Shown: positions 17,623 to 27,277, counted from the first letter of the stretch. The stretch is DNA of 64,000 bases from Niastella soli (GCF_017742245.1 NZ_JAGHKO010000004.1:186001-250000); one strand, 5' to 3'. Notes: a model not told the origin generated them from the letters alone. Numbers and translations are program-made.

Positions 17623-18453
17623 CTAGCTTTCGGTTACCAGGTATTGCGCCTGAATAATGGTTTGCTGACAGATCTCATCCTGGATATCAAAAAGATTGGT
17701 TGGCGTTACCCTTGATTCAAAGATCCTTGACCATATTTGTTTGTAATTCCGGCTGTCTATGATCTGGATGTTGATACGGATCTTGTTCTTCACATATTGG
17801 GTTCCGCCGGTGATGATGTGGTTGAAGCCAACCATCGTGCCCAGTTCTTTAAGGTCAAGGTATTTGGTGGCGAGATTCTTTATGGCCTGGTAAGCGATCA
17901 CTGATACTTCATTCAATTGCGACAGCGTAGTGCACATTTGCAAACACAGGCTGTCATTAAAAGCTTTGATCAGTTTTCCATCAGAGGTACAGATCAACGG
18001 CATAATGGCAAATACAAGAGGATCAGGTTCAGGAGCGATCGCCCCTTTTTCTTTTGCTAATTTCAGCAATCTCCTTTCGTCCATCCACTGTTGTTTGTCC
18101 ATAAAAACAGGCACATACTTTCCTTTGGGGATCCCAATTATGATCTGGTCGTTTATACCAATTCCGGTATAATAATGGGTCAAAGCCTGCCTGAGCCTGC
18201 CCGCATGAATACGTACAATACAATCTTTCTGCGGGTTAAAACTGGTTGGTTTTTCGAGCACATGTAGCGCAATAGTATATTCTTTTATACAATGCGCACT
18301 ACCAACAAGTGTTTCATGTACAATATAGGTTAGAAATTTTTTCAGGATCTCTGACTTACTGAAATCAGGATGCAGGAAGATTCTATCCAATTGGTCGGCA
18401 ATGGAGTCGTAGCTAAACAGTTTCGTCGCTACAAACGGAGTCGGGAAATTCAT
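17623..18453 (-). CDS. Uncharacterised two-domain cytoplasmic protein (FlgO/TolB-N-like C-domain)
   Basis: A 276-residue protein without signal peptide. The first 115 or so residues form a conserved block (IFLHPDFSKSEILKKFL, CIKEYTIALHVL, NPQKDCIVRIHAGRLRQAL, HYYTGIG, IPKGKYVPVF). I know it from N-termini of large Acidobacteria and Bacteroidota proteins that carry TolB-like domains. The C-terminal part (about 145-276: VFAIMPLIC, VSVIAYQAIKNLATKY, FNHIITGGTQYVKNKIRINIQIID, LFDIQDEICQQTI) resembles the FlgO/TolB-N fold. No catalytic residues or clear DNA-binding motif are seen. It lies upstream of the OmpA/DUF4136/barrel genes; a close paralogue at 32573-33418 sits in the second module. A regulatory or assembly role is only a guess. 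Confidence 0.7.
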   Translation of the reverse strand: MNFPTPFVATKLFSYDSIADQLDRIFLHPDFSKSEILKKFLTYIVHETLVGSAHCIKEYTIALHVLEKPTSFNPQKDCIVRIHAGRLRQALTHYYTGIGINDQIIIGIPKGKYVPVFMDKQQWMDERRLLKLAKEKGAIAPEPDPLVFAIMPLICTSDGKLIKAFNDSLCLQMCTTLSQLNEVSVIAYQAIKNLATKYLDLKELGTMVGFNHIITGGTQYVKNKIRINIQIIDSRNYKQIWSRIFESRVTPTNLFDIQDEICQQTIIQAQYLVTES

Positions 18454-18738
18454 AGTCCAGGTTTTTTAAAATCAATAAATATGTATAGACACTAAAAAAA
18501 GGTCACACAGGCAAACAATGGTTTATACTTGTTTGGATTAATAAAACAGCGATAAATAGACAGTCAAAGCCCTTTGTTCTCACAAGGGAGGGAGGAGAGT
18601 GCTGATACAAGATCACAGGGGGGCAAATAGGATATAAAAAAGTTAAATAGAAAATTGAACCGGCAAATCTTGAGCGAATTATCTATGGGGGTTTAATTGT
18701 ATTAATACAAGCACTTATGCAAGTATATGCTATTTTTT

Positions 18739-19797
18739 CTAATTTCCCACATGCGCGGCTTCCCATTTCCGCACTTCTTGACGGGCGTTATCAAAAAGCC
18801 GGGCATAGTTATCCTTCAACAGTTTTTTCTTTGCTTCGGCCGTTAGTTGCTTTAGCAATGGCTCATACATATAATACACTTTTAAATACTTCTCCTGGGT
18901 GGCTGGCGCCACTTCATCTGTGCCCATCAAAAAACGATCGGGATATTTGTTGATCACGGCGGCAGTAGCACTAATGGTTTCTGGGGAGGAAACAATGTAT
19001 TTGGCGACTTCATCCCAGGAAATATCAATATGCACATGTTTCAATGCCGGGTCGCTCAACACTACATCGAGCATCTTAAGCTGGTCCTTTACAGGTTGTA
19101 CCACCCGGCCTAATCCGCAATGGGCCCAGATAATAGTGGTTTTTGGGTGGCGGCGGAAAAGGCTCGCGATCTGCTTCAACAAATAAGGCTCCTGGCCAGG
19201 TTTTGGATAGGGCATATTAATATCGTTGTGTAGTAGTACCACCAAACCCGCTTCGCCGGCGAAATCCAGGATGCGGTCGAGGGCGGGGTTGGTCAACGAA
19301 GCCACCTCCCCGGCCACTTTGGATGATACAAATTCTTTATGTATGGTAAATTCCCCGATGCCTGAAAAAACGCCTGGAAATACCTTTAGTACCCTTTTTA
19401 TATGATCTGCAGCATACATATCGGCCGGGTTAAACCCGGTGATCATGGGATCAAACAGTTTTTGATCATCTTTTGAAAGACTGCGGTACGCCATGGCAAT
19501 GTACGCATCAGTAAAAGAATAATAGTACAAAGGAGCATCACTTGCCAGGTAATAAGTAGGAGCAAAATCCCCGGTATTGCCATAAGACCACTCCTGCTGC
19601 AAGGGGATACCAAACAGGGTAGAGCGGCCCACCTTTCCTTTCATCACCTGTATGAATTGTTGAACGGTTATTCCTTCCTGCACATAGTTCGTTAAATGAA
19701 AATGCGAATCGTAAAACAGGGAAGTGTCTGTGGTTTGAGTTTGCGCCCTGGTTGCCAAAGGCACCAGTAACATAAGCGCACATATTTGTTTCATCAT
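18739..19797 (-). CDS. Secreted amidohydrolase (amidohydrolase-2 family)
   Basis: A 352-residue protein when started at 19797, one base after the upstream stop; this ATG gives a signal peptide (MMKQICALMLLVPLATRAQ). The TIM-barrel metal motif FYDSHFHL (H32, H34) follows, then LLHNDIN, WAHCGLGR and MGTDEVAP, the sites expected in amidohydrolase-2 (dihydroorotase/ACMSD-like) enzymes. The family cleaves C-N or C-C bonds with a bound metal; the substrate is not predictable. It is the last gene of a tight group with a barrel protein, glutaminase and porin, suggesting periplasmic breakdown of amides. Confidence 0.78.
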   Translation of the reverse strand: MMKQICALMLLVPLATRAQTQTTDTSLFYDSHFHLTNYVQEGITVQQFIQVMKGKVGRSTLFGIPLQQEWSYGNTGDFAPTYYLASDAPLYYYSFTDAYIAMAYRSLSKDDQKLFDPMITGFNPADMYAADHIKRVLKVFPGVFSGIGEFTIHKEFVSSKVAGEVASLTNPALDRILDFAGEAGLVVLLHNDINMPYPKPGQEPYLLKQIASLFRRHPKTTIIWAHCGLGRVVQPVKDQLKMLDVVLSDPALKHVHIDISWDEVAKYIVSSPETISATAAVINKYPDRFLMGTDEVAPATQEKYLKVYYMYEPLLKQLTAEAKKKLLKDNYARLFDNARQEVRKWEAAHVGN

Positions 19798-19798
19798 A

Positions 19799-21133
19799 TT
19801 ACAATAAGATATCGGTTCCGATGGTGATAGTAGCGCCGGTCTGTCCACCCGCATATAATCCAAAGGTGCCGCCAGCCGAGCTTTTATAAACATAATGAGC
19901 CTGGGCATTTAACCGCCAGCTTCTCGACTTCATGGGATAAAAATTAACGCCGCCGCCGGCTTCCCAGGGATGCCGTTTAAAGGCATCAAAGAACAAAGAG
20001 TGGATGCCGTAAACGCATAATTTTTTTGGTATTACCATTTGCGACAATTGCACGCTGTATCCTTTATCCCGTAATGAACTAACAGGCAGCGGCCCATCGG
20101 CATCAAACTTGGTAAGCGAGCGGTAATACAACTCCACCTGTGCATTAAACCCTTTATACTTTACGCCCAGGTCAGTAGCGATCATATCATAATTAGCTTC
20201 ATTCACCGTAACGCCATCGGCCAGGGCGCCGGTCTCAAAGAACAGCACGCCATCGGTCATGCGTACCTGGGTATTATCGGGTGAAGGCTGGCCGGTATTA
20301 TTAAACCGGTTATCGCGGCAATGGGTATAGTTAACGCCAAACCGGGTGGCCACTTTGTCGTGATGCTCAAAATCAACCAGTCCACCCCGGGCCCCATATT
20401 CGCCCGTAGTAGGCATCCACATCAAACCCACGCCCTTTGACATGGTGCGGGTTAATTTAGCCGCTGCTATGCCCAGGATGCTCAGGTTATCACCCAGCAT
20501 CAAAATATAGTTTAACCTGGGTAATACTTCACCTTTCACAAAGAACCCATTGGTAAAACCCGCCCGCAGACTTTCTTCACCCATGGTACGATCGGTTGAT
20601 AAATAAAAGGGGAATGGCCCCTGCATGGAGCGGATGGAGATATTGGGCATAATACCTGCACCCAGAATAAAGTATTTATTGAACTTGTATTGCAGATTAC
20701 CGTATACCAGGGTCTGCTGGGTGGTCATAATGGTCCATACGGTAGCCGTATACGTTAGCTTTGGCGTCATAACAAAACCCGTGAACCAGATCATAACACG
20801 ATGCCAGTAAAAATCGTTGCGCCCGGTGAGTGCTCTATCTCTTCCTAAATGGTCCTGCCAGGTCTGTTCATGTTCACCAGGCAGTTGGTTGAGGTAGCGA
20901 ACTATTGAATATAAACCGATATTCAAACTGGCCACTTTTGTTTTTACGATGCTGAACCCTTTGCCAGGCGTTAATTCACCGGCCACCATGTTCGGGTAAC
21001 TTTCTACCAGATCTACCTTCGCTGTATCTTTCTGGAATACCTCAGGGTTCAGTTGCGCCAATACGCTGGTGGTACCACAAAGTGTTACTACCAGCGCCAG
21101 GCATAGCCTTGCTCTATGTAAATAGTGTATCAT
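19799..21133 (-). CDS. Outer-membrane beta-barrel protein
   Basis: A 444-residue protein started at 21133 (MIHYLHRARLCLALVVTL...SVLAQ signal peptide), 25 bases after the glutaminase stop; an earlier start at 21190 would overlap glutaminase. The mature protein has many amphipathic strands (YTATVWTIMTTQQTLVYGN, YFILGAGIMPNISI, VATRFGVNYTHCR, FNAQVELYYRS, WRLNAQAHYVYK) consistent with a 14-16-strand porin-like barrel. No named family is recognised. It is coupled to the amidohydrolase by a one-base gap. Inferred role: uptake or anchoring for the glutaminase operon. Confidence 0.7.
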   Translation of the reverse strand: MIHYLHRARLCLALVVTLCGTTSVLAQLNPEVFQKDTAKVDLVESYPNMVAGELTPGKGFSIVKTKVASLNIGLYSIVRYLNQLPGEHEQTWQDHLGRDRALTGRNDFYWHRVMIWFTGFVMTPKLTYTATVWTIMTTQQTLVYGNLQYKFNKYFILGAGIMPNISIRSMQGPFPFYLSTDRTMGEESLRAGFTNGFFVKGEVLPRLNYILMLGDNLSILGIAAAKLTRTMSKGVGLMWMPTTGEYGARGGLVDFEHHDKVATRFGVNYTHCRDNRFNNTGQPSPDNTQVRMTDGVLFFETGALADGVTVNEANYDMIATDLGVKYKGFNAQVELYYRSLTKFDADGPLPVSSLRDKGYSVQLSQMVIPKKLCVYGIHSLFFDAFKRHPWEAGGGVNFYPMKSRSWRLNAQAHYVYKSSAGGTFGLYAGGQTGATITIGTDILL

Positions 21134-21158
21134 AAGAATTCCGGGTAAAATATGTTGC

Positions 21159-22184
21159 TTATTTAGGTTGAACCAGGTAAGGGTTCGCATGCAGCTTTTC
21201 TACTACATAACTGATCACTTTTTGTGCTTTTACACTGTTGCCTGCGGCATCAAGTGGGGGAGAAACCACGGCAATTCCGAATTTGCCCGGGCACACCGCC
21301 AGCAAACCACCGCCTACACCGCTTTTGGCAGGCAGGCCGGAATGATAGAACCAGATCCCCGAATCATCATACAAACCGGCAGTGGCCATTACCGACAGCG
21401 TATGCATCACCGTTTCTGGCGAAACCACCTTTTTCTTTGTTACCGGGTTTACGCCTCCATTTGCAAGCGTAACAGCCATAGTGGCCAGGTCTTTGGCATT
21501 TACATTTATGGCGCATTGTTTTGTATAGATGTCTGTCGATTGCACGGGATCAAAATACATGCGGCCATAAGCCTTTAGCAGGTGGGCAATGGCCTGGTTG
21601 CGTAAATTATCACCGGCTTCACTTACATACACCGGCCAGTTCAATGAAAGTGGCCGGCCCGCAAAATCGCTTTGTACCTGTAGTATACTTTTCCATTTGG
21701 CGGCTGAGTCGGTCCCGTTTATTAAACTGGAAGCGGCAATAGCACCGGGATTCACCAGTGGGTTGATCTCTTTTCCTTTTTGTAATTCAACTGCAACGAT
21801 GCTATTGAATCGCATACCGGTAGCATCTACGCCGATCTTGTCCTGCACGGCCTGCGCCCCCTGTTCTTCTATCACTTTTGCCATGGTAAATACTTTCGAC
21901 ACACTTTGAATAGACACCATGGATGTGATATCACCTTTGGTATATACTTTTCCATCGGTAGTCACCAACGCAATGCCGAAGATGTTGGGATCTACATTGG
22001 CCAGCTCTTTTATATAATCAGCATTTTTGCCTTCTTTAAGATCTTTGAATTTATCGTAAGCCTCGTCTAATGCCTTTTGAATATCTGCAGGCGCAACGGT
22101 TAACTGTCCCAAACAGGTTGTACTGCAAAATGCAGCAAACATAACAGCCATAGCTGTCTGTCTCCTAAAACATATCTGCTTCAT
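21159..22184 (-). CDS. glsA: Periplasmic glutaminase A
   Basis: A 341-residue glutaminase of the serine-dependent beta-lactamase-like family, hydrolysing L-glutamine to glutamate and ammonia. A signal peptide (residues 1-26, ending TTCLGQ) implies a periplasmic enzyme, unlike the cytoplasmic E. coli YbaS/YneH. The catalytic S94-x-x-K97 is in SIQSVSKVF; further family motifs are INPLVNPGAIAASSLI, QCAINVNAKDLA and KSGVGGGLLAVCPGKFG. Normal family length is about 310 residues plus the signal. It sits between a porin gene (34 bases upstream) and a barrel gene (25 bases downstream) in one probable operon. Confidence 0.93.
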   Translation of the reverse strand: MKQICFRRQTAMAVMFAAFCSTTCLGQLTVAPADIQKALDEAYDKFKDLKEGKNADYIKELANVDPNIFGIALVTTDGKVYTKGDITSMVSIQSVSKVFTMAKVIEEQGAQAVQDKIGVDATGMRFNSIVAVELQKGKEINPLVNPGAIAASSLINGTDSAAKWKSILQVQSDFAGRPLSLNWPVYVSEAGDNLRNQAIAHLLKAYGRMYFDPVQSTDIYTKQCAINVNAKDLATMAVTLANGGVNPVTKKKVVSPETVMHTLSVMATAGLYDDSGIWFYHSGLPAKSGVGGGLLAVCPGKFGIAVVSPPLDAAGNSVKAQKVISYVVEKLHANPYLVQPK

Positions 22185-22217
22185 AACTGCTCATTTAATG
22201 CTGATTGATAGAAGGTA

Positions 22218-23444
22218 TTATTCTCTGTTTCTGTAAAAGATCTGGGAGAAATTATATTTGAATCCTAAGTGTATCTTGAAAATATCGGAGTGAAAATCAT
22301 CGGTAAAATTGGAACGGCGTCCCCATTGAAATTCAATAGCCGCCAGGGCATTAGGGAAGGGAACAGACACAAAGTTCACAATGGCATATTGTCCCATCCT
22401 ATACGCGCTGGGAGCAGCCGCATCTGTATTTTCGATATGTACACTTGAGTACCCAATTGATGTGCTGAGTTTTGAATTCCAGTTATGGTCAAGAAAAGCA
22501 TGTATACCGTAAATAGGCAATGCTTCGCCGGTAAATGGCTCTGCCGTATTACCGGGTTGTACCTTCACGCCTACATCAACCGGCGCATCCTGCATGTAGT
22601 TTTGTATGCCATGGCCATATACAAAGGACCCTCTGAACACATTGCTCGCACCAAGATTAAGAACGGTACTAAAGTGCCCCCCCCAGCCAACCACACTGCC
22701 GCTAACATCATAACCACCTGTTGTATGTGTGTCTTCCCATCTTAAGTCCCGCAACATACCGGCTATTTGTATATGTCCCCAGTCGCCGCTTCTTTTATAG
22801 TGTGCTGAGAAATCGGGTAGCTTCAGGCGACCGCGAACACTATCCAGCTCTATCCGGTCATCGTAGGAGCCCTGGTCGGCACTGGCGCCGGGTCTTTCCA
22901 GGGCAACGAATAATTCATTCTTGCCTTGCATGATCGCATAGCGAAGCTGGATATTCCGGAAGAACACCATCCCCGATGGCCCCCAGTATTCAATGGTATT
23001 TGGCCAAACATCGCCATCCATAAACGGTGAATTGGTTTGCCCTATGGCAATCCGGCCCAATTCCGCATAGATATGCCGTAACCGCATGGTGGTCTGACCT
23101 TCATCAACCCCTGTACCGAACAGATCGAACTCGAACACCGTTTTAAGCTCTCCAATTGGGGTTGAAGTATAACCTTTGACGCCGAACCGGCTTTGACGGA
23201 TACCAAAAAAAACTTTTCCATCAGGAGCAAACTGGTCTTTATAAGAGGGAAGTTTGGTAATGCGCATCGCATCGAACCAATTGGGGTTTATCTGGTCAAA
23301 GTTGTAACCAACATCGGTCATCACAAACCCGTAAATTTCCAGCGCCTTCATTTTGGTGGTATCAATTAATTTTTCAGACTGCTGCGCCATACAGAACAAA
23401 GAACAGGAAAGTAGAATGGAAACCAATAACAAGGAATGCTTCAT
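22218..23444 (-). CDS. Porin, DcaP-like trimeric outer-membrane channel
   Basis: A 408-residue outer-membrane protein with a signal peptide (MKHSLLLVSILLSCSLFCMAQ); the ATG at 23444 is used because the frame extension to 23450 begins with TTG. Strands alternate along the whole length, with the DcaP/porin-like opening LEIYGFVMTDVGYNFDQINPNWFD, FFGIRQSRFGVKGYT, VFEFDLFG and RLRHIYAELGRIAIGQTNSPFMD, and a C-terminal strand ending in an aromatic-rich segment. DcaP-like channels admit small acids and related solutes; here the gene leads the glutaminase operon, so amide or amino-acid uptake is a reasonable inference. Confidence 0.8.
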   Translation of the reverse strand: MKHSLLLVSILLSCSLFCMAQQSEKLIDTTKMKALEIYGFVMTDVGYNFDQINPNWFDAMRITKLPSYKDQFAPDGKVFFGIRQSRFGVKGYTSTPIGELKTVFEFDLFGTGVDEGQTTMRLRHIYAELGRIAIGQTNSPFMDGDVWPNTIEYWGPSGMVFFRNIQLRYAIMQGKNELFVALERPGASADQGSYDDRIELDSVRGRLKLPDFSAHYKRSGDWGHIQIAGMLRDLRWEDTHTTGGYDVSGSVVGWGGHFSTVLNLGASNVFRGSFVYGHGIQNYMQDAPVDVGVKVQPGNTAEPFTGEALPIYGIHAFLDHNWNSKLSTSIGYSSVHIENTDAAAPSAYRMGQYAIVNFVSVPFPNALAAIEFQWGRRSNFTDDFHSDIFKIHLGFKYNFSQIFYRNRE

Positions 23445-23715
23445 AAACAATTATTTTAAACATTAAGGTTATGTTCCGTATCCCCTGGCAGGGAGGGAGC
23501 AGGTGTTTTTTCAGGAAGGTATCGGAGTGAGTTAAATGAATACCCTTATACGCAACCAGCGTATGCTGCAGAAATGCTGATCCGGATCAGACATGCGCTT
23601 TAGTATATTAAAGTTATACGGTTTTAAATAGGATTCTCCATTTCGTACGTGTTTAACCGTAAAATGAACACTTGCCTTTTTAATTGATTACATTCATTGA
23701 TCACATTGTGTGTAT

Positions 23716-24738
23716 ATGAGATACGTTCTGTTGCTTTTGTTAACATTGGCAGCGTTGCAAATTACTGCACAATCACCCAGGGATACCATATACTTTAAGA
23801 ACGGCACCATGGTCATTGGAAAGATCAAAAAAATAAAACTGGGCGTTATCACCTTCGATCCTGATGACGCCAATGATATTACGGTACAATTAAAAAAGCT
23901 GCGCACTATGGCGGCCCGGTACAGGCCATACCGGATAGAAAGCACTTCACATATAGTATATTTCGGAAAAATTACTGCAAGTGACAGGAATGGGTATGCT
24001 AATTTCATGTCAGAAATTGATACCACCACCCATTTCATTGAAAACATCTCTGTTCTTTATCCCGCAAGAAACTCATTTTTTCAACGTTTTTCCGGATCGG
24101 CTACTGCAGGATTGGACTTCACCCGTTCCAGCGGATTGGGCAGAATAAATTATGATGGGAAAATTAATTATAACGCAAAAAAAGTAGAACTAACCTTGTC
24201 TGCTTCCGGCATTTATACGCTTACCGATTCCACATTCAGTCGCGATCGGGAAGATGTAAACATAAAATACAATTATTATTTCAACACCACCTGGTTTGGC
24301 ACCCTGTTGTTAAAGTACCAGCGAAACCTCGAACTCGGTCTTACCAGGCGGTTTCAGGAGGGGATTGGCGGCGGCAACAAATTCCTTACTAACAAAAACA
24401 TATATGCGTGGACAAGAATCGGCATGGTAGCGAACCAGGAAAAGAATACGGAAAATACGAATACAGGTACCCTGTTTGAAATATTCGGGCAACTGGAATT
24501 TAATTTTTTTAAATTCACCAAACCTGAGATAAGTTTTAGCGTGGTGGAAGCTTTCTATTACAGCCTTTCGCAAAAAGACCGCGTTCGTAACGATGCCTCC
24601 ACTACTTTCAGCTATAAGATCATAAAAGATCTAAACCTCACCCTCTCTTTTTATTCAAATTTCGATAGCGAGCCACCCTCCGAAGAAAGCCGCAAATTCG
24701 ATTTCGGTACCGTCCTGGGCATCTCTTATATTTTTTAA
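23716..24738 (+). CDS. DUF481 outer-membrane protein
   Basis: A 340-residue protein starting at the ATG 23716 (MRYVLLLLLTLAALQITAQ signal peptide); a GTG six bases upstream is less likely. The first third is a soluble region (DTIYFKNGTMVIGKIKKI), and the C-terminal two thirds are a DUF481 barrel with clear alternate strands (ATAGLDFTRSSG, YDGKINYNAKKVELTLSASGIYTL, NYYFNTTWFGTLLLKYQRNLELGLTRRFQEGIGGG broken by turns) ending FGTVLGISYIF with a terminal Phe. Function of DUF481 is not known. It is divergent from the porin gene, with a 270-base intergenic region. Confidence 0.8.
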   Translation: MRYVLLLLLTLAALQITAQSPRDTIYFKNGTMVIGKIKKIKLGVITFDPDDANDITVQLKKLRTMAARYRPYRIESTSHIVYFGKITASDRNGYANFMSEIDTTTHFIENISVLYPARNSFFQRFSGSATAGLDFTRSSGLGRINYDGKINYNAKKVELTLSASGIYTLTDSTFSRDREDVNIKYNYYFNTTWFGTLLLKYQRNLELGLTRRFQEGIGGGNKFLTNKNIYAWTRIGMVANQEKNTENTNTGTLFEIFGQLEFNFFKFTKPEISFSVVEAFYYSLSQKDRVRNDASTTFSYKIIKDLNLTLSFYSNFDSEPPSEESRKFDFGTVLGISYIF

Positions 24739-24839
24739 TAGCGACCGTTTTACGGTTAAACTGAACGGTTACATTACCGGTTGTTGCATAATCCCGCGGT
24801 AATTTAGCCGTCATTGCTCAGGCAAGATAATTATGCAAT

Positions 24840-25967
24840 ATGCGTATTACCTGTTTTTTATTGACTGTATTCCTCTTTCTCCTGTGCAGGGAGACAGTTG
24901 CGCAATATACTGCCGACAAGATAGTAGGGCAGAAGCAGAAGTATGTATCGCTGGCAGACAGTCTGAAGCATTCAACGTATCCCTACCTGTTGCCGATCTG
25001 GGGACAAAAGGTGATCAGTAAAGGGTTCGATCTTCCTTTCCCAATGGGTTTCAGCGCCCAGTACGTTTGGCAGCAATCGGACATCATCATCAATAATTTA
25101 CAGGTGGGTTTCAACAATGGCCCCAAGCGCAACTGCGATGACCTTATCCGGTTCGACGAGGCTACCGCCACTACCAATGGTGTGAACGTGCGACCTGATT
25201 TCTGGCTCTTTCCCTTTTTGAATGTATACGGCATTCTGGCCAGATCGAATAACTCCACTGCAGTGAAATGCGGGCTCTGGATACCTGATAGCAGCAGCAG
25301 TTGGAAGAAAATAGCCGACATCAATACAAAAGCCGATTTTGATGCTACCACTATAGGGTTTGGGCTCACCCCAACATTTGGAATAGGCGGCTTTTTTTTG
25401 GCACTCGATATGAATTTCTCCTGGTCGGATATTGAACAACTGGACAAACCCGCCTACATCTTTATCCTGGGCCCAAGGATTGGAAAGAATTTCAAATTCA
25501 AAGGAGAGCAAAGCCTGGCTATCTGGACAGGTGGATTCCGCGTGCATATGAACAGCGGTACGAACGGTTCCTTACCGCTTTCCGACCTGTTCCCCGTTAA
25601 TGAATGGAACAAAAGAATAGACAGTGGTTATATGAAAGTAGCCAATAGCCAGCAACAGGTAGATGCGTGGTGGAACGGTCTTTCTGACCGCGACCAGCAA
25701 AACCCGGTGAATAAAGCCAAATATAATACGGCCAATACAGCGCTGGAAAAAGCAGGCCAGCTGCTCGATGGCGCTTCACAGGCGGCCAGCACCCTGGGAA
25801 ACTCCACCGTGCAATATTCCCTTGATAAACGCCCAAAAGATAAATGGAATTTCCTCATTGGAGCGCAATACCAGCTTAACAAACATTTTATGGCGCGGGT
25901 AGAATACGGTTTTCTCAGCAGCCGTAAACAGTTAATTGCCGGTTTGCAATACAGGTTTGGCTTTTAA
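24840..25967 (+). CDS. Hypothetical outer-membrane protein
   Basis: A 375-residue protein with a signal peptide (MRITCFLLTVFLFLLCRETVAQ). The middle has a porin-like run of glycine and aromatic residues (WLFPFLNVYGILAR, GFGLTPTFGIGGFFLALDMNFSWSD, FILGPRIGKNFKF). About 80 residues (270-345) form a polar, Gln/Ala-rich helical segment inside the barrel sequence (QQQVDAWWNGLSDRDQQNPVN). The C-terminus ends YGFLSS...LQYRFGF, a typical outer-membrane insertion signal. No family recognised. The next barrel gene starts 20 bases later and is probably co-transcribed. Confidence 0.65.
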   Translation: MRITCFLLTVFLFLLCRETVAQYTADKIVGQKQKYVSLADSLKHSTYPYLLPIWGQKVISKGFDLPFPMGFSAQYVWQQSDIIINNLQVGFNNGPKRNCDDLIRFDEATATTNGVNVRPDFWLFPFLNVYGILARSNNSTAVKCGLWIPDSSSSWKKIADINTKADFDATTIGFGLTPTFGIGGFFLALDMNFSWSDIEQLDKPAYIFILGPRIGKNFKFKGEQSLAIWTGGFRVHMNSGTNGSLPLSDLFPVNEWNKRIDSGYMKVANSQQQVDAWWNGLSDRDQQNPVNKAKYNTANTALEKAGQLLDGASQAASTLGNSTVQYSLDKRPKDKWNFLIGAQYQLNKHFMARVEYGFLSSRKQLIAGLQYRFGF

Positions 25968-25987
25968 TAACCACATAAAATTTAGTT

Positions 25988-26662
25988 ATGAGAAAATACA
26001 CACTTTTGATTGTTGTCAATCTGCTTGCAGCAGCGGTCTATTCACAAGAGACAAGAATATATGGATATGGCAATTATGTGTTTCAGGATCAGGTAGAATC
26101 CTACAGCAGCTCTACCAATTATTTTAATGGCACCATTGAGGACGGCGGCATGTGGGGCGTTGGGTTGGAATTCAAAGTGCACGATGAATATGGCCTCGAA
26201 TTACTGTATCAGCGGCACGATACCAAAGCCGTTGTTCACTATTACGACCTGGCATCAGTTGGCGACAAAGGTGGCGATGTTGACCTGGGCATTAACTGGA
26301 TCATGGCCGGGGCAAATCGTTACCTCACTGAAAAAAGAAGCCTGGAGCCATTTGCAGGCCTGATGCTCGGGGTGGCCATCATAGATGCCAAAAACCCGGA
26401 TAATGGAAATAAGCAAAGCGCCACCAAATTTGCCTGGGGGTTTCGGCTGGGCACCAATGTATTGGTAAGTGAACGCATTGGTTTCAGGTTTCACGCGCAA
26501 ATACAAAGCGCCACCCAGGCAGCCGGTGGCGGCCTGTATTTTGGAACTGGCGGCGCGGGCGTGGGAGTTTCCACCTATAGCAGTATGACACAATTCGTCT
26601 TAGGTGGCGGTGTATTTGTCCGGTTTGGCCACCCTGACCCTAAACCAACACGCCATCCATAA
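25988..26662 (+). CDS. Outer-membrane beta-barrel protein (OmpW/PorT-like size)
   Basis: A 224-residue protein with a signal peptide (MRKYTLLIVVNLLAAAVYSQ) and eight or so amphipathic strands (GVGLEFKVHDEYGLELLYQRHDT, LGINWIMAGANRYL, EPFAGLMLGVAIIDAKN, FAWGFRLGTNVLV, IGFRFHAQIQSATQ, FVLGGGVFVRFGH). The barrel is followed by a short proline-rich tail PDPKPTRHP. General beta-barrel family; no ligand can be named. It follows the preceding outer-membrane gene by 20 bases. Confidence 0.7.
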   Translation: MRKYTLLIVVNLLAAAVYSQETRIYGYGNYVFQDQVESYSSSTNYFNGTIEDGGMWGVGLEFKVHDEYGLELLYQRHDTKAVVHYYDLASVGDKGGDVDLGINWIMAGANRYLTEKRSLEPFAGLMLGVAIIDAKNPDNGNKQSATKFAWGFRLGTNVLVSERIGFRFHAQIQSATQAAGGGLYFGTGGAGVGVSTYSSMTQFVLGGGVFVRFGHPDPKPTRHP

Positions 26663-26761
26663 TTCCTTGAGCATTTTGATAACATGCACTGGTTGCTGTC
26701 TTACATAACCGGATCATTACTGACCATACTGGTCATTGATCTACATGACAGCATAGCCTAA

Positions 26762-26914
26762 TCGAAATGGCCCGGATCCATTACGTCTGCAAGAGGGGAT
26801 ATCATAAAAATATACCAGCCCCAACCCGAAACCTTCACCAATGACACCTTACGGGTACCATCATCCGTTTCCGTAGCAGTTAAAGACACCGGCGATCCGG
26901 TAACCGGTCTATGA
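26762..26914 (+). pseudogene. Possible remnant of a carbohydrate-binding V/XII-like protein
   Basis: A 50-codon stretch with no start codon reads WPGSITSARGDIIKIYQPQP and then ETFTNDTLRVPSSVSVAVKD before a stop. The pattern W-P-x-x-I...G-x-x-I-x-Y-Q-P-Q followed by a self-contained strand is one I associate with the start of large proteins labelled carbohydrate-binding family V/XII. Flanking frames are closed, so this is a relic at best. Recognition is weak and from memory. Confidence 0.35.
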
Positions 26915-27157
26915 GCCGGCCATCAGGCGGCTACGGCTTCGGCGGCCGGAGAAGATAACATTATCATACGAACAACGATCGCACAGCTGCTAGTCGATAC
27001 CATAACCAGAAGCCCCGTTGTGTCTACATCGGGACTTTAACTGTAAAGCAAGTGCTATTTAACAGTGAATAGGTGAAAACACGGTAATAACCGATAAGCC
27101 ATCGCTATCTTTAATAAGCGGCTGGGAACACAGTGACCTTAAAAAACCAACCTTGCA

Positions 27158-27277
27158 ATGAAAAGAACATTTGACAACTGTTACCGCATTGTTTGTTTTG
27201 CCAGGACCAATGTAGCAATACTGGCAACAGGTGGAACTATAACTGGTGAAACAGAATTTGCAAAAGATAATTTATGA
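27158..27277 (+). pseudogene. Broken N-terminus of a type II L-asparaginase
   Basis: In one frame the segment reads MKRTFDNCYRIV...TNVAILATGGTITGE and stops after 39 codons. NVAILATGGTI is the N-terminal active-site signature of bacterial type II asparaginases (the Thr-containing TGGT loop). One base out of frame, the preceding bases read TTVTALFVLPGP, which looks like the missing signal peptide, so at least one frameshift separates leader from enzyme. The rest of the asparaginase is absent. The stop overlaps the start of the porin at 27274 (ATGA). Confidence 0.7.
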
